The position numbers were made by a program, and so were the translations under genes. A model generated the notes under the pieces. The model was not told the DNA's origin, ran no database searches, and saw only the letters and a list, made by a program, of their open reading frames with translations. A stretch of DNA of 64,000 bases, from assembly GCF_000725285.1 (NCBI RefSeq), contig NZ_CP007161.1, forward strand, positions 1,225,911 to 1,289,910, read 5' to 3'. Below, one piece after another: positions 18,321 through 25,877 of this stretch. This DNA comes from Virgibacillus sp. SK37. Its GTDB lineage: Bacteria > Bacillota > Bacilli > Bacillales > Amphibacillaceae. The number at the start of each line of letters is the position of its first letter. The stretch's first letter is position 1.

Positions 18321-18677
18321 ATGTTAGTTCGAAAAGCTTTAGCCTAGTTATTTACTACAATTTTATGCATTATCGTATACTCACTTACTATTCCAACGCT
18401 TGGATTTTTTACTTTCCTTAGTGTATTGCCCTATGCCACAGCAATTGGGGCTTTATTATCAATCGTTATAGAGTTGGTAACCAATAATTTGAATCGAAGA
18501 AAACTCATTTCGTTTTTATTACATTTAATAGTAGCTTACTTAGTTTACAAAGTTATGGTGGTGCCAATGTGGTCAATCTTTGTTTATGTTTTTGCTTTAC
18601 CTATATCGATTATATATTGGTTTACAGATGAAACAATAAGAGTGAAAAATAAACCGAAGAAAATAGTTTCAAACTAA
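18321..18677 (+). pseudogene. Small membrane protein gene with an early in-frame stop
   Basis: ATG 18321 has an excellent ribosome binding site (GGGGAAGGTG). Codon 9 is TAG (18345-18347). After it the same frame stays open for 110 codons, encoding a protein with about four hydrophobic spans: LFTTILCIIVYSLTIPTLG, IGALLSIVIELV, LIVAYLVYKVMVV and IFVYVFALPISII. A single base change would restore it. Either it is a dead module, or translation restarts weakly downstream (an open frame from TTG 18426). Confidence 0.7.
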
Positions 18678-18687
18678 AATAATACCT

Positions 18688-18724
18688 CAGATGCGATTAT
18701 GCCCTAATTGGGCCAGATTGTTTA
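18688..18724 (+). repeat. Array repeat R9 (short class, right half)
   Basis: Inner arm ATTATGCCC, right end TAATTGGGCCAGATTGTTT. The left GGGCGC arm is lost (TCAGATGCG remains). Confidence 0.7.
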
Positions 18725-18762
18725 AAAGGAATATATAAAAAATAATTTTAAGGGTGGTATTT

Positions 18763-19164
18763 ATGGAGCTAAAAGTTATAAAGGAAATCAGGACTAATAA
18801 TTTTAATGACGAAGATGTGATGAAAAAGATTACGGATATGTGGAAGGCTGCATCATCTGAACTGTCAAATCACAAAGGCAATACATATGGCTTATACCAT
18901 GAATATGGGTCGGACTACAAAGGGGATTATACGTTATGTGTTGCTATTGAAGGCGACAATGAATCTTCAATAGTTATCCCAGACGACGCAAAATACGAGG
19001 TGTTCAATGTTAATACAGATGATAAGCAAGGCATCTTTAAAACATGGAATGAGATATGGAAAAAGGAAGAAGAAGGACAGTTAAAAAGAGCCTATACCTA
19101 TGATATTGAAAAATATTATCCAGAAGGTAGTATCGATATTTATATTGCTGTTAAGGAGAAATAG
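18763..19164 (+). CDS. GyrI-like small-molecule-binding domain protein
   Basis: Predicted 133 residues from ATG 18763 after AAGGGTGG. The pattern GLYHEYGSDYKGDYTLCVAIE, then VFNVNTDDKQGIFKTWNEIWK, and the C-terminal YTYDIEKYYPEGSIDIYIAV is that of stand-alone GyrI-like / AraC effector-binding domains, which bind hydrophobic small molecules or inhibit gyrase. The conserved acidic residue near the C-terminal YDIE strand is present. No DNA-binding domain. Single-gene module. Confidence 0.8.
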   Translation: MELKVIKEIRTNNFNDEDVMKKITDMWKAASSELSNHKGNTYGLYHEYGSDYKGDYTLCVAIEGDNESSIVIPDDAKYEVFNVNTDDKQGIFKTWNEIWKKEEEGQLKRAYTYDIEKYYPEGSIDIYIAVKEK

Positions 19165-19170
19165 TTTATT

Positions 19171-19226
19171 CCCCAATCGGGCGCGGTTGTGGAAAAGCAT
19201 TGTGCCAGAATTAGGTCATTTTTTTA
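19171..19226 (+). repeat. Array repeat R10 (short class)
   Basis: CCCCAATCGGGCGCGGTTGT, inner arm ATTGTGCC, right end AATTAGGTCATTTTTT. Begins 7 bases after the preceding stop. Confidence 0.8.
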
Positions 19227-19248
19227 AAATTGAATAAAATCTTATAAG

Positions 19249-19278
19249 ACTACATTCTTCATAGGATGTAGTTTTTTT
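19249..19278 (+). terminator. Rho-independent terminator
   Basis: Stem ACTACAT / ATGTAGT, 10-base loop, T-run. It isolates the XRE module that follows from upstream transcription, so that module must have its own promoter. A decayed twin stands at 8977. Confidence 0.8.
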
Positions 19279-19288
19279 ACGTTTAAAA

Positions 19289-19348
19289 TGTAAAGAAATG
19301 TTTACAAAAGGTGAAAATACGTTATAATATAAGTAAAGATTTCTTTAC
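19289..19348 (+). promoter_or_regulatory. Promoter flanked by twin operators of the XRE module
   Basis: A -10 TATAAT (19323-19328) and -35-like TTTACA (19301-19306) are 16 bases apart. Two 16-bp palindromes of one design flank the -10: GTAAAGAAATGTTTAC (19290-19305) over the -35, and GTAAAGATTTCTTTAC (19333-19348) at the transcription start. The natural reading is autorepression by the XRE protein encoded next. Confidence 0.75.
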
Positions 19349-19367
19349 AAAAAAGGCGGTGAATACT

Positions 19368-19580
19368 GTGCCTGTCAAAAATAATATTAAACAGATAAGA
19401 AAAGAACGAGGTATTAAACAATTAAAGATGGCGGAGGATTTACAGGTAACACGGCAAACCTTTACAGCAATCGAAAATAATAAATATAACCCAAGTCTGG
19501 AGCTTGCTCTTAAAATTGTGAAATACTTTGATGTTCCATTGCAAGATGTATTTATATTAGAAGAGGAGGAGAAAAAATGA
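19368..19580 (+). CDS. Small XRE-family helix-turn-helix regulator
   Basis: Predicted 70 residues from GTG 19368 after AAGGCGGTGA; a longer frame from 19311 would run through the promoter and operators and is rejected. HTH core: IKQIRKERGIKQLKMAEDLQVTRQTFTAIENNKYNPSLELALKI (helices about 6-50, with TRQTFTAIEN as recognition helix). The C-terminal acidic tail is short. Regulators of this size act as autorepressors. It overlaps the membrane-protein gene by 4 bases, a coupled pair. Confidence 0.9.
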   Translation: MPVKNNIKQIRKERGIKQLKMAEDLQVTRQTFTAIENNKYNPSLELALKIVKYFDVPLQDVFILEEEEKK

Positions 19581-19975
19581 AGAAGGAATTACAAAAGTGG
19601 AATTTGGCTTTTATGGCTGTTTGCATAATGTTTGGTGCAATAATTGGATTAATAATTATTTATGTTATTACTGGAGAGTTTAATTTTAGTTCCTTACTTG
19701 GATTTATAACTGGTGCTACTATCTTATTCATCATTAATGTTATAAAGGTCCTTGTGAAAAATGATAATACACCCGAAACAGATGAACGAACAAGAAAAAA
19801 TATGCTAAAATTCCTGTTGTATGCATCAAATATTTTTATAGGAGTGCTTTTTATAACATTAGGGATAATTACGATTTTAGGAATGGAAAGTATTTCAATC
19901 ACCTATTTATGGATAATTATCATTGCTTATTTATGGTTTAGTGGAATAGGCGGATTTATTGTAAGTCGAAAATAA
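19577..19975 (+). CDS. DUF2178-like membrane protein, partner of XRE regulator
   Basis: Predicted 132 residues with four hydrophobic spans (near 12-32, 38-56, 75-97 and 107-128). Between spans 2 and 3 is the charged loop NTPETDERTRKN. The DER element also appears in the partner membrane protein of the second XRE module at 23817. Small XRE regulators next to such membrane proteins are common in Firmicutes; the role may be sensing or sequestering, but it is unproven. Confidence 0.7.
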   Translation: MKKELQKWNLAFMAVCIMFGAIIGLIIIYVITGEFNFSSLLGFITGATILFIINVIKVLVKNDNTPETDERTRKNMLKFLLYASNIFIGVLFITLGIITILGMESISITYLWIIIIAYLWFSGIGGFIVSRK

Positions 19976-19993
19976 ATTGATAGAAGATTTTCT

Positions 19994-20060
19994 TCATCAA
20001 TCGGGCGCTGTTCTGGAATAAGAATTTGCGATCGTATTGTAAAATTGGATCAGATTACTG
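19994..20060 (+). repeat. Array repeat R11 (long class)
   Basis: TCATCAATCGGGCGCTGTTC, TGGAATAAG, and right end AATTGGATCAGATTACTG. The inner right arm is changed to TTGCGATCG. Confidence 0.75.
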
Positions 20061-20129
20061 TATAAAGGTTATTAGTACGCTTTGCTGAAAAGTTTTTGAA
20101 AATTTATTTATTAACTATTCTAAAACACA

Positions 20130-20157
20130 TTGAATTGTAGTAAAATATCTTTAAACT
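20130..20157 (+). promoter_or_regulatory. Probable promoter of the T-box leader
   Basis: TTGAAT (20130-20135) and TAAACT (20152-20157), 16 bases apart, placed just upstream of where a T-box transcript should begin. Low information content, so tentative. Confidence 0.4.
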
Positions 20158-20162
20158 GAAAG

Positions 20163-20455
20163 GCGATGAAGAGAAGAGTATATGTACTTAAGCATACAGA
20201 GAACTCCGGTAGCTGGGATGGGGGATGTAGGAGTGCATGGAAACAAGTCTTGGAGCTGCACATAGGATATTGCTTTTCTGAGATTGATGATGTGTCGGGG
20301 TCTCCCGTTATAGAGATAGAGTATATTCTATACAGAAGTACTCGAAAAGGTTTTTGTGGCAACACAAGAACAAACTGGGGTGGCACCACGAACTTCTAAA
20401 TTCTAGGAGTCTCGTCCTCAAGTCTAACGACCTGGGGGTGGGATTCCTTTTTGAT
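20163..20455 (+). promoter_or_regulatory. T-box riboswitch leader
   Basis: About 290 bases upstream of the MFS gene. Stem I elements include GAAGAGAAGAGTA, CAGAGAACTCCGG and the distal GGTAGCTGGGATGG loop. The T-box itself is AACTGGGGTGGCACCACGAAC near 20373, containing the TGGCACCAC antiterminator core that pairs with the uncharged tRNA acceptor end. The terminator is GAGTCTCGTCCTC (about 20409-20421) paired with GGGGGTGGGATTC, then CTTTTTG. The specifier codon lies near CTGAGATTGATGATG (about 20279-20293), but I could not fix the register, so the tRNA is not assigned. Confidence 0.9.
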
Positions 20456-20484
20456 GTCTGCACAAATTGAATTTAGGAGTGAAT

Positions 20485-21735
20485 ATGGTGCCGAAATTAA
20501 TTAATTGGAAAAATCCCTTATTACTTTTATTAGGTATAGGCGTGTCAAATTTAGGTGCTTGGATTTATTTAATTGCGCTTAACTTGATTGTTTTGGATAT
20601 GACAGAATCACCATTAGCTGTATCAGTTCTTTATATCCTTATACCAGTTGCCACTTTATGTACTAATTTTTGGTCAGGGAGTTTTATTGACAGGTTAAAT
20701 AAAAGAAATTTAATGATTTTCTTAGACCTGATCAGAGCATTATCCATATTTTTGCTCCCATTTTTGGATTCATTGATGTTAATTTATATATGGGTTTTTG
20801 TCATCAATATTGCTAGCTCAATTTTTGAGCCCACAGCTATGGTTTATATGACAAAACTTATACCTAAGACGGATCGACAAAGATTTAACGCGTTTAGAAA
20901 TTTTATTAATTCAAGTGGATTCATTCTAGGTCCATCGGTTGCAGGTTTTTTGTTTATGGTAGGTTCTCCCTATTTCGCTATTCAGCTGAATGCTTTCGCC
21001 TTATGTATATCAGCCATAATAATCTTTTTACTTCCTAATTTGGAGTTAAGAGGGGAAACTGTTATAACTGAAAAAGTGAGTATTAGAGTAATCAGAAATG
21101 ATTGGAGAGAAATTCTTAGCTTTGGCAAATTAAACATGCATATTACATTAGTTTATATTCTCTTTAGTGGGATTACAGTATTCATGACTGCATTGGATTC
21201 TTTAGAAGTTGCATTTGCAACAAAAGTTCTTTCGTTATCTGAAAGTGCTTATGGATTTCTTGTAAGTATTGCAGGAATAGGGATTATATTTGGTTCATTA
21301 ACAAATGTTTTATTCGCTAGTCGTTTAAAGACTAACATCCTTATCGGTTTTGGTGCGATTTTTACACCGGTTGGTTATTTGATCTTTGCATTCTCACAAA
21401 GTTTTCTTTGGGCATCTTTTGGGTTTTTTACGTTAACATTTGCCTTGTCATTTGGAAACATTGGCTTTTTAACATTTTATCAAAACAATGTACCAGTAAA
21501 TATCATGGGGAGATTTTCAAGTGTCCTCGGCATATTGGAGGCAGTATTTATAATATTATTTACGGCTTTAATTGGTATTTTTGCTGAGTTATATGATATT
21601 CGGTTCATATATATTATAGGATCCTTTGCCTTTTTAGTCTTGGGATTTATTATGAATGCAGTGGTTTTGGATAAAACGAAAAAAGACTATTACTATCAAG
21701 AAAATAATTTGGAAAAAGAATCTGAACCCATTTGA
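20485..21735 (+). CDS. MFS transporter under T-box control
   Basis: Predicted 416 residues from ATG 20485 after TAGGAGTGA; an earlier in-frame start at 20467 lies too close to the terminator. Twelve membrane spans, with the MFS loop SFIDRLNKRNLMIF after span 2 and a duplicated half. It resembles the drug-efflux-like H+ antiporters of Bacillus. T-box control by an uncharged tRNA argues instead for import or export of an amino acid or an amino-acid-like compound. Single-gene module with its own leader, between R11 and R12. Confidence 0.88.
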   Translation: MVPKLINWKNPLLLLLGIGVSNLGAWIYLIALNLIVLDMTESPLAVSVLYILIPVATLCTNFWSGSFIDRLNKRNLMIFLDLIRALSIFLLPFLDSLMLIYIWVFVINIASSIFEPTAMVYMTKLIPKTDRQRFNAFRNFINSSGFILGPSVAGFLFMVGSPYFAIQLNAFALCISAIIIFLLPNLELRGETVITEKVSIRVIRNDWREILSFGKLNMHITLVYILFSGITVFMTALDSLEVAFATKVLSLSESAYGFLVSIAGIGIIFGSLTNVLFASRLKTNILIGFGAIFTPVGYLIFAFSQSFLWASFGFFTLTFALSFGNIGFLTFYQNNVPVNIMGRFSSVLGILEAVFIILFTALIGIFAELYDIRFIYIIGSFAFLVLGFIMNAVVLDKTKKDYYYQENNLEKESEPI

Positions 21736-21763
21736 CGTATTCAGTTCTTTCATAAAAAGGTTC

Positions 21764-21797
21764 TTCCGCAAAAGGGCGCATATCAGGAACACTTAAG
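21764..21797 (+). repeat. Array repeat R12 (left half)
   Basis: TTCCGCAAAAGGGCGCATAT, CAGGAACACTT. Right end missing. The left-end variant CCGCAAAAGGGCGC is shared with R14. Confidence 0.7.
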
Positions 21798-21808
21798 GAG
21801 CGATATAA

Positions 21809-22660
21809 TTGAAGGGTTTTAAAGAAACGGTAGATGACTATACTTTTCGCGGATACGAATTTGGTGATAATAGTCTTCCTTCACTTGTTTGTCTTCATGG
21901 ATTGACAGTTGATTCTAAGAGTTTTTTTGGTCTTATTGAATATTTAATAGATGACTTCCACCTCATTCTCTTAGATAATCCAGGTCACGGAGAAACTCAA
22001 TTACTTAATCTAGAACAGGATTATAGATTTTCTTCTTTAGCAAAGCGTATTTATAAAGTTTTACAGAAGATTACTAATGAACTTTTTTATATATTGGGAC
22101 ATTCATGGGGTGCCGACCTTGCTCTAAATTTTACAAAAATATTTCCAAACAAGATAAAGGGTGTCATTCTAGTGGACGGGGGATATGTGTTTCCTGAACA
22201 AGTTGATGGGATGACCGAAGAGATGGCCTTAGCAGGTTGGCGGGAATATATTAAGTCAAGTAAATATTGTTCATGGGATGAAGTAGTAAAAAAGTACCAA
22301 AATTACACAACGAAGCAATGGGATACATGGCTTGATTCGTTAATAACCTCTAACTTTAAAAAGGTTAAAGATAACTATGTATTAAAGGCTAATGAATTTA
22401 GTGTTTTAGCAGCTATTAAAGCGTTTTATATAGAACCTTGTTCAACTACTTATGATAGTATTAAATGCCCTGTCCTATTGTTTCACGCAACAATCCCAAA
22501 GACAGATTCTTCTAGAAATAAAGGAATACAAAGAATTAAAAAAGATATCAATGAAATAAAGGTAATAGGTATTGATAACACCAAGCATAACATTCACTGG
22601 GACTGCCCTGATATTGTTGCTAATGAAATTTTGCTATGGAAACGGGAACATAATCAATAA
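21809..22660 (+). CDS. Alpha/beta hydrolase
   Basis: Predicted 283 residues, TTG 21809 after AAGGAGCG. VCLHGLTVDSKSF gives the oxyanion His-Gly, LDNPGHGET is the strand-4 loop, GHSWGAD the nucleophile elbow (Ser99). The acid lies in the HATIPKTDSS region (near 229) and the base is probably His in NTKHNIHWD (near 260). No membrane segment. Broad family: esterase, lactonase or haloperoxidase-type. Single-gene module; the next module is also a hydrolase but of a different subfamily. Confidence 0.85.
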   Translation: MKGFKETVDDYTFRGYEFGDNSLPSLVCLHGLTVDSKSFFGLIEYLIDDFHLILLDNPGHGETQLLNLEQDYRFSSLAKRIYKVLQKITNELFYILGHSWGADLALNFTKIFPNKIKGVILVDGGYVFPEQVDGMTEEMALAGWREYIKSSKYCSWDEVVKKYQNYTTKQWDTWLDSLITSNFKKVKDNYVLKANEFSVLAAIKAFYIEPCSTTYDSIKCPVLLFHATIPKTDSSRNKGIQRIKKDINEIKVIGIDNTKHNIHWDCPDIVANEILLWKREHNQ

Positions 22661-22685
22661 GTTTCTTAACAATACCAATATCTTT

Positions 22686-22737
22686 CAACAAAAGGGCGCT
22701 ATTCTTTAGTAATGCTGATTAAGGTTTGGTCAAAGTT
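22686..22737 (+). repeat. Array repeat R13
   Basis: AACAAAAGGGCGCTATTCTT at the left; right end degenerate, GGTTTGGTCAAAGTT. Confidence 0.65.
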
Positions 22738-22751
22738 AGGAGTAGTTAATT

Positions 22752-23642
22752 ATGAAAGCAAATTTTGCTGCTATAAATAAAAGAAAGGGGCTTATTGAGA
22801 AGGAGTGGTGTAAGACATACTTCGAAATACATACATCTGACTCTCAGGTAAATGATTCAACACCCATTATACTTCTAGCAGGAGGTCCAGGGCTTTCTTT
22901 TACTACTTTAACACCACTTTTACGGTTAGCTCGAACACGAACCGTTGTTGTTTACGATCAACTAGGTAGTGGGAAATCAACAAGGTCAGACCAGCTCAGC
23001 TCATTAAGTATTAGTGATTTTATAGAACAATTTAACGATGTTATAACAGAATTAGGAATTAAAAATTTCCACATACTTGGTCATTCTTGGGGAGCTATTT
23101 TAGCAGTTAATGTTGCGCTACAGTTTCCCAAGAATGTGCAAAGTTTAATATTACATAGTGGTATAGCAGATTGGAAGGATTGCCTTAAACATAGAAAAAA
23201 ATTTGAATCAGATTTTTTCCCAAAGAATTTAAAAGAAACTATTTATAAATTAAAACAAAATGAAAAGATTTCTTCTGAAGAAATAGAATCTGCTAATATA
23301 TTATTTAACCAATTATTTTATTGTAGGACTACATATCCAATATATTTAGATAAAGCATTAGAAGATAAAGATTCAGGAACAAACCAGTTAATTTGGAACA
23401 CAGATAAAAATGAAGAAATGGCGAATTATAATATTTGTCCAAGATTAAAGGAAATCAAGTGTCCAACATTAATTATCAGTGGAAAATATGATGGAATCTC
23501 TGTTGGACAAGGAGAATTATTTAATTCTTTGATACAAAACAGTAAGCACATAGTTTTCAACAATTCGTCCCATTATGCACATATTGAAGAAGAACAAGAA
23601 TTCATAAGACAAGTTTCAAATTTCTTGAATACTAGTAGTTGA
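22752..23642 (+). CDS. Proline iminopeptidase-like alpha/beta hydrolase
   Basis: Predicted 296 residues. The HGGPG-type motif appears as LAGGPGLSF, then VVYDQLGSGKSTR (proline-iminopeptidase signature DQxGxGxS), GHSWGA (Ser112), the acid in SGKYDGIS (near 248) and His in NSSHYAHIEEE (near 277). This set is typical of S33 peptidases, although the first His of HGGPG is replaced by Ala, which is unusual. Likely an aminopeptidase or related ester hydrolase. Single-gene module between R13 and R14. Confidence 0.85.
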   Translation: MKANFAAINKRKGLIEKEWCKTYFEIHTSDSQVNDSTPIILLAGGPGLSFTTLTPLLRLARTRTVVVYDQLGSGKSTRSDQLSSLSISDFIEQFNDVITELGIKNFHILGHSWGAILAVNVALQFPKNVQSLILHSGIADWKDCLKHRKKFESDFFPKNLKETIYKLKQNEKISSEEIESANILFNQLFYCRTTYPIYLDKALEDKDSGTNQLIWNTDKNEEMANYNICPRLKEIKCPTLIISGKYDGISVGQGELFNSLIQNSKHIVFNNSSHYAHIEEEQEFIRQVSNFLNTSS

Positions 23643-23648
23643 TTGATG

Positions 23649-23715
23649 TTCCGCAAAAGGGCGCTAATCAGGAATAAGACTAGCGCCCAACTTGCCATTG
23701 TCGGGCCAGATTGTG
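23649..23715 (+). repeat. Array repeat R14 (long class, near consensus)
   Basis: CCGCAAAAGGGCGCTA, AGGAATAAGAC, TAGCGCCC, CATTGTCGGGCCAGATTG. GGGCGCTA and TAGCGCCC are perfectly complementary (8 pairs). Reference copy for the long class. Confidence 0.9.
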
Positions 23716-23746
23716 GCGTGATTCGCACTCCAAATGTAAAAACCTT

Positions 23747-23775
23747 TTGACACAGACGAAACTTTCCTTTAAGGT
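23747..23775 (+). promoter_or_regulatory. Possible promoter of the second XRE module
   Basis: TTGACA (23747-23752) and TAAGGT (23770-23775) with 17 bases between. A second CTTTTGACA stands at about 23788, a direct repeat of the first and possibly a regulator site. Confidence 0.4.
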
Positions 23776-23816
23776 TAAATGGAAAGAACTTTTGACATTA
23801 TTAAGAGGTGATTACT

Positions 23817-24152
23817 TTGGATTTAATTAGAGCAGTCGTGCCACTTTTAGTGGGCTTAATTATTTTCTTTATTATCGGTTGGGTTACTGGTACAGATGAA
23901 TATGGTGGGGTAAAAACAAAGGATGATGAGCGTTCACAATTGATTAAACAAAAAGCGATTGTAAGCAGTTGGTTATTACTCCTTATGTTTTTCGTTATTA
24001 ACTTTGTCTTTGATTTATTTAAACTAAATGATGAGCGGTTAGCATTGATTCCGTTTGTCTATCCAGAATTACTTTATTTGTTGATTGCGGTTATTAGCTA
24101 TTTTGTATATTACTGGATTTATAGCCGTCGGATGAGCAGCAATGAGAAATAA
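23817..24152 (+). CDS. DUF2178-like membrane protein paired with XRE regulator
   Basis: Predicted 111 residues from TTG 23817 after AAGAGGTG. Spans near 6-24, 46-66 and 80-100. The loop VKTKDDERSQLIKQKAIVSSW has the DER element seen in the membrane protein at 19577. The last bases overlap the HTH gene by 11 bases. Gene order is reversed compared with the first XRE module, so the pairing seems functionally conserved rather than copied. Confidence 0.7.
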   Translation: MDLIRAVVPLLVGLIIFFIIGWVTGTDEYGGVKTKDDERSQLIKQKAIVSSWLLLLMFFVINFVFDLFKLNDERLALIPFVYPELLYLLIAVISYFVYYWIYSRRMSSNEK

Positions 24153-24330
24153 AATTTTAGAACTTCGCAAGCATAAAGGGTTGACACAAGATCAACTGGC
24201 AAAGAAATGCAATGTATCAAGGCAAACAATTAATGCTATTGAAAATGACCGATATGACCCTACTCTACAACTGGCATTTAAAATAGCGAGAGTACTCAAT
24301 ACCACAGTTGATGACGTTTTCAATCCATAG
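24142..24330 (+). CDS. Small XRE-family regulator
   Basis: Predicted 62 residues. HTH: ILELRKHKGLTQDQLAKKCNV and SRQTINAIENDRYDPTLQLAFKIARVL, ending DVFNP, the typical end of this regulator group. Translationally coupled to the membrane gene at 23817. Paralogue of the regulator at 19368 but only moderately similar. Confidence 0.92.
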   Translation: MRNKILELRKHKGLTQDQLAKKCNVSRQTINAIENDRYDPTLQLAFKIARVLNTTVDDVFNP

Positions 24331-24339
24331 CTTGTTTCT

Positions 24340-24414
24340 TCCAGAATAGGGCGCGAAAACGGAATAAGCCTTGCGCTTATTGTTGATTCACCGGGCCAAA
24401 TTGTATTAGAAGGT
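24340..24414 (+). repeat. Array repeat R15 (long class)
   Basis: TTCCAGAATAGGGCGCGAAAAC, GGAATAAGCC, TTGCGCTTAT, TTCACCGGGCCAAATTG. Begins 10 bases after a stop codon. Confidence 0.85.
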
Positions 24415-24439
24415 TAGTGGTTTAAAGGGGGTATTTAAT

Positions 24440-24724
24440 TTGAATTACGGGAAATGGTCTGCGATTCTGGGCGTTATTTGTGCGTTAACCATTCTTGCTT
24501 CTTATGCAATTGCTCCAAAACAACCCGAAGGTATGATGGTTGTTCTTATACAGGTACTATTTTTTACCTCTATTATCACGGGTTTACTTGGTTTGATTTT
24601 CAGTTTTCTGGGTTTTAGAAATAAAGAAAAGGGATTTTTGAAGATGGTGGCTCCAATAATGGTGCTTTTGGTTCTATTGGTGTTCGCTTTTTCATTTAGT
24701 GCTATGATAATTAGTTTTTTATAA
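24440..24724 (+). CDS. Small membrane protein, three spans
   Basis: Predicted 94 residues, TTG 24440 after AAAGGGGG. Spans near 7-25, 33-57 and 68-93 with a conserved-looking FRNKEKGFLKM loop. Family not recognised. Single-gene module. Confidence 0.65.
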   Translation: MNYGKWSAILGVICALTILASYAIAPKQPEGMMVVLIQVLFFTSIITGLLGLIFSFLGFRNKEKGFLKMVAPIMVLLVLLVFAFSFSAMIISFL

Positions 24725-24738
24725 AATGAATATTTAAT

Positions 24739-24796
24739 TACCGCAAACGGGCGCAGTTGTTGAGGAAGCTCTGTGCGTGAGTTGGGCCATTATGTT
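24739..24796 (+). repeat. Array repeat R16 (short class)
   Basis: TACCGCAAACGGGCGCAGTTGT, CTGTGCG, GTTGGGCCATTATG. Combines the CCGCAAA left end of the R12/R14 type with a short-class core. Confidence 0.8.
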
Positions 24797-24837
24797 TAAC
24801 AGCTAATTTTATTTATTGCAGCAGGGGAGTGATTTAA

Positions 24838-25137
24838 TTGCCAACTTGTAAAAAATGCCATCGTAAGTGGAGTTGGTGGAAAACTTTGAAAAAGACCTTT
24901 TCTTTTCGCATTGGAATAGCTTGTCCATTTTGTAATGAAAAGCAATACTTTTCAGCCCGTTATAGGTTGAGGGGTACTATTATTCCTTTTTTTATTAGTC
25001 CTCTAATTATGTTTACTGGGATATATTTTGGCTACTCTTACATTACCTTGCTCATCGCATTAAGTATTTTGCTGGTCTTTTTTGTTGTCAATCCGTTTTT
25101 TGTAGAGTTATCCGATAAAGAAGAACCATTATTTTAG
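24838..25137 (+). CDS. CxxC-20-CxxC zinc-ribbon-like membrane protein
   Basis: Predicted 99 residues, TTG 24838 after GGGGAGTG. Two CxxC pairs (Cys4/Cys7 and Cys29/Cys32) about 21 residues apart, in MPTCKKCHRKWSWW and GIACPFCNEKQY, fit the small TIGR04104-type (cxxc_20_cxxc) family of Firmicutes. Two hydrophobic spans follow (about 48-66 and 70-90). Probably a zinc-binding membrane protein. Single-gene module. Confidence 0.8.
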   Translation: MPTCKKCHRKWSWWKTLKKTFSFRIGIACPFCNEKQYFSARYRLRGTIIPFFISPLIMFTGIYFGYSYITLLIALSILLVFFVVNPFFVELSDKEEPLF

Positions 25138-25145
25138 TGATTTGT

Positions 25146-25213
25146 TCTATAAATGGGCGCGATTCTCAAACAAGCATTGGCGCCCAATGTTGAAGAAAAG
25201 GACCAGATTGTTA
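25146..25213 (+). repeat. Array repeat R17 (long class)
   Basis: TATAAATGGGCGCGATTCTC, TTGGCGCCC, GAAAAGGACCAGATTG. Close relative of R20 in its core (GATTCTCAAACAAG against AATTCTCTAACAAG). Confidence 0.85.
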
Positions 25214-25232
25214 GATACGTTAAGGTGGTGAA

Positions 25233-25505
25233 ATGATGAGTAAAGATGAAGGTATTTTTGACAAATTTATCAGAGATGAAATGATGGATATCGAAACATT
25301 TCATCTCATTTATGATTTTGTTGCATTGGATAACTTCCGTCAAGGTGAGTATGAAGGCAATATGTTTGTTGTTAGAAAGATAAATGCAAATCATATACAG
25401 TTAGAAGATGAAGTAGCAACAGAAAACACCTCCATTCCAGCGGTATATACATATGCTAAAAAGAAGTTTTTATCGCTTTTACAATCACATAAGCCAAGTT
25501 TGTAA
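25233..25505 (+). CDS. Soluble protein of unknown function
   Basis: Predicted 90 residues, ATG 25233 (or 25236) after AAGGTGGTG. Helical N-terminal half rich in Met, Asp and Phe, ending in a basic SLLQSHKPSL tail. No membrane segment. The C-terminal half (AVYTYAKKKFLSLLQSH) is helical. No family recognised. Single-gene module. Confidence 0.6.
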   Translation: MMSKDEGIFDKFIRDEMMDIETFHLIYDFVALDNFRQGEYEGNMFVVRKINANHIQLEDEVATENTSIPAVYTYAKKKFLSLLQSHKPSL

Positions 25506-25510
25506 AGTAT

Positions 25511-25548
25511 GCCAGAATAGGGCGCAGTTACCGAATAATAATATCCCT
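25511..25548 (+). repeat. Array repeat R18 (left half)
   Basis: CCAGAATAGGGCGCAGTTAC, CGAATAATAATATCCC. Starts 6 bases after the stop; right end lost. Confidence 0.65.
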
Positions 25549-25587
25549 TCTGAATCAAGTTAGAATATTAAGGTAAGGTGAGTCATT

Positions 25588-25773
25588 ATGAACATAAGAA
25601 ATATTGATAGGGCTTTATTTACAGGTTTGTTTGTAGGCATAATCATTTTTATTAAAGAAATCCTTTTTTCGGGTATAAATGCTTTCATATCAATCCTTAT
25701 TGGTGCAATAGCTGCATTAATCGGTTACTTGATTGGGGATAAGATACTCCCTAGAAAAAGTGATAATAATTAA
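25588..25773 (+). CDS. Small two-span membrane protein
   Basis: Predicted 61 residues, ATG 25588 after AAGGTGAG. Spans near 10-28 and 31-50; the second is glycine- and alanine-rich (LIGAIAALIGYLIGDKILP), like transmembrane helices that pack closely. Single-gene module. Confidence 0.55.
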   Translation: MNIRNIDRALFTGLFVGIIIFIKEILFSGINAFISILIGAIAALIGYLIGDKILPRKSDNN

Positions 25774-25790
25774 CGCAAAATAAATATTAT

Positions 25791-25856
25791 GGAATCGGGC
25801 GCTATTCACTAATAAAGAAATGGCGTCAATGTCGCATATAAGGGCCAATTAATTGA
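25791..25856 (+). repeat. Array repeat R19 (long class)
   Basis: GGAATCGGGCGCTATTCAC, ATGGCGTC, CATATAAGGGCCAATTAATTG. Confidence 0.8.
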
Positions 25857-25877
25857 AAAGCACTTGGGGGAATTAGT

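Noticed and set aside
19311-19367. Longer N-terminus for the XRE regulator
   Set aside because: It would begin upstream of the -10 box and span the operators; GTG 19368 has AAGGCGGTGA.
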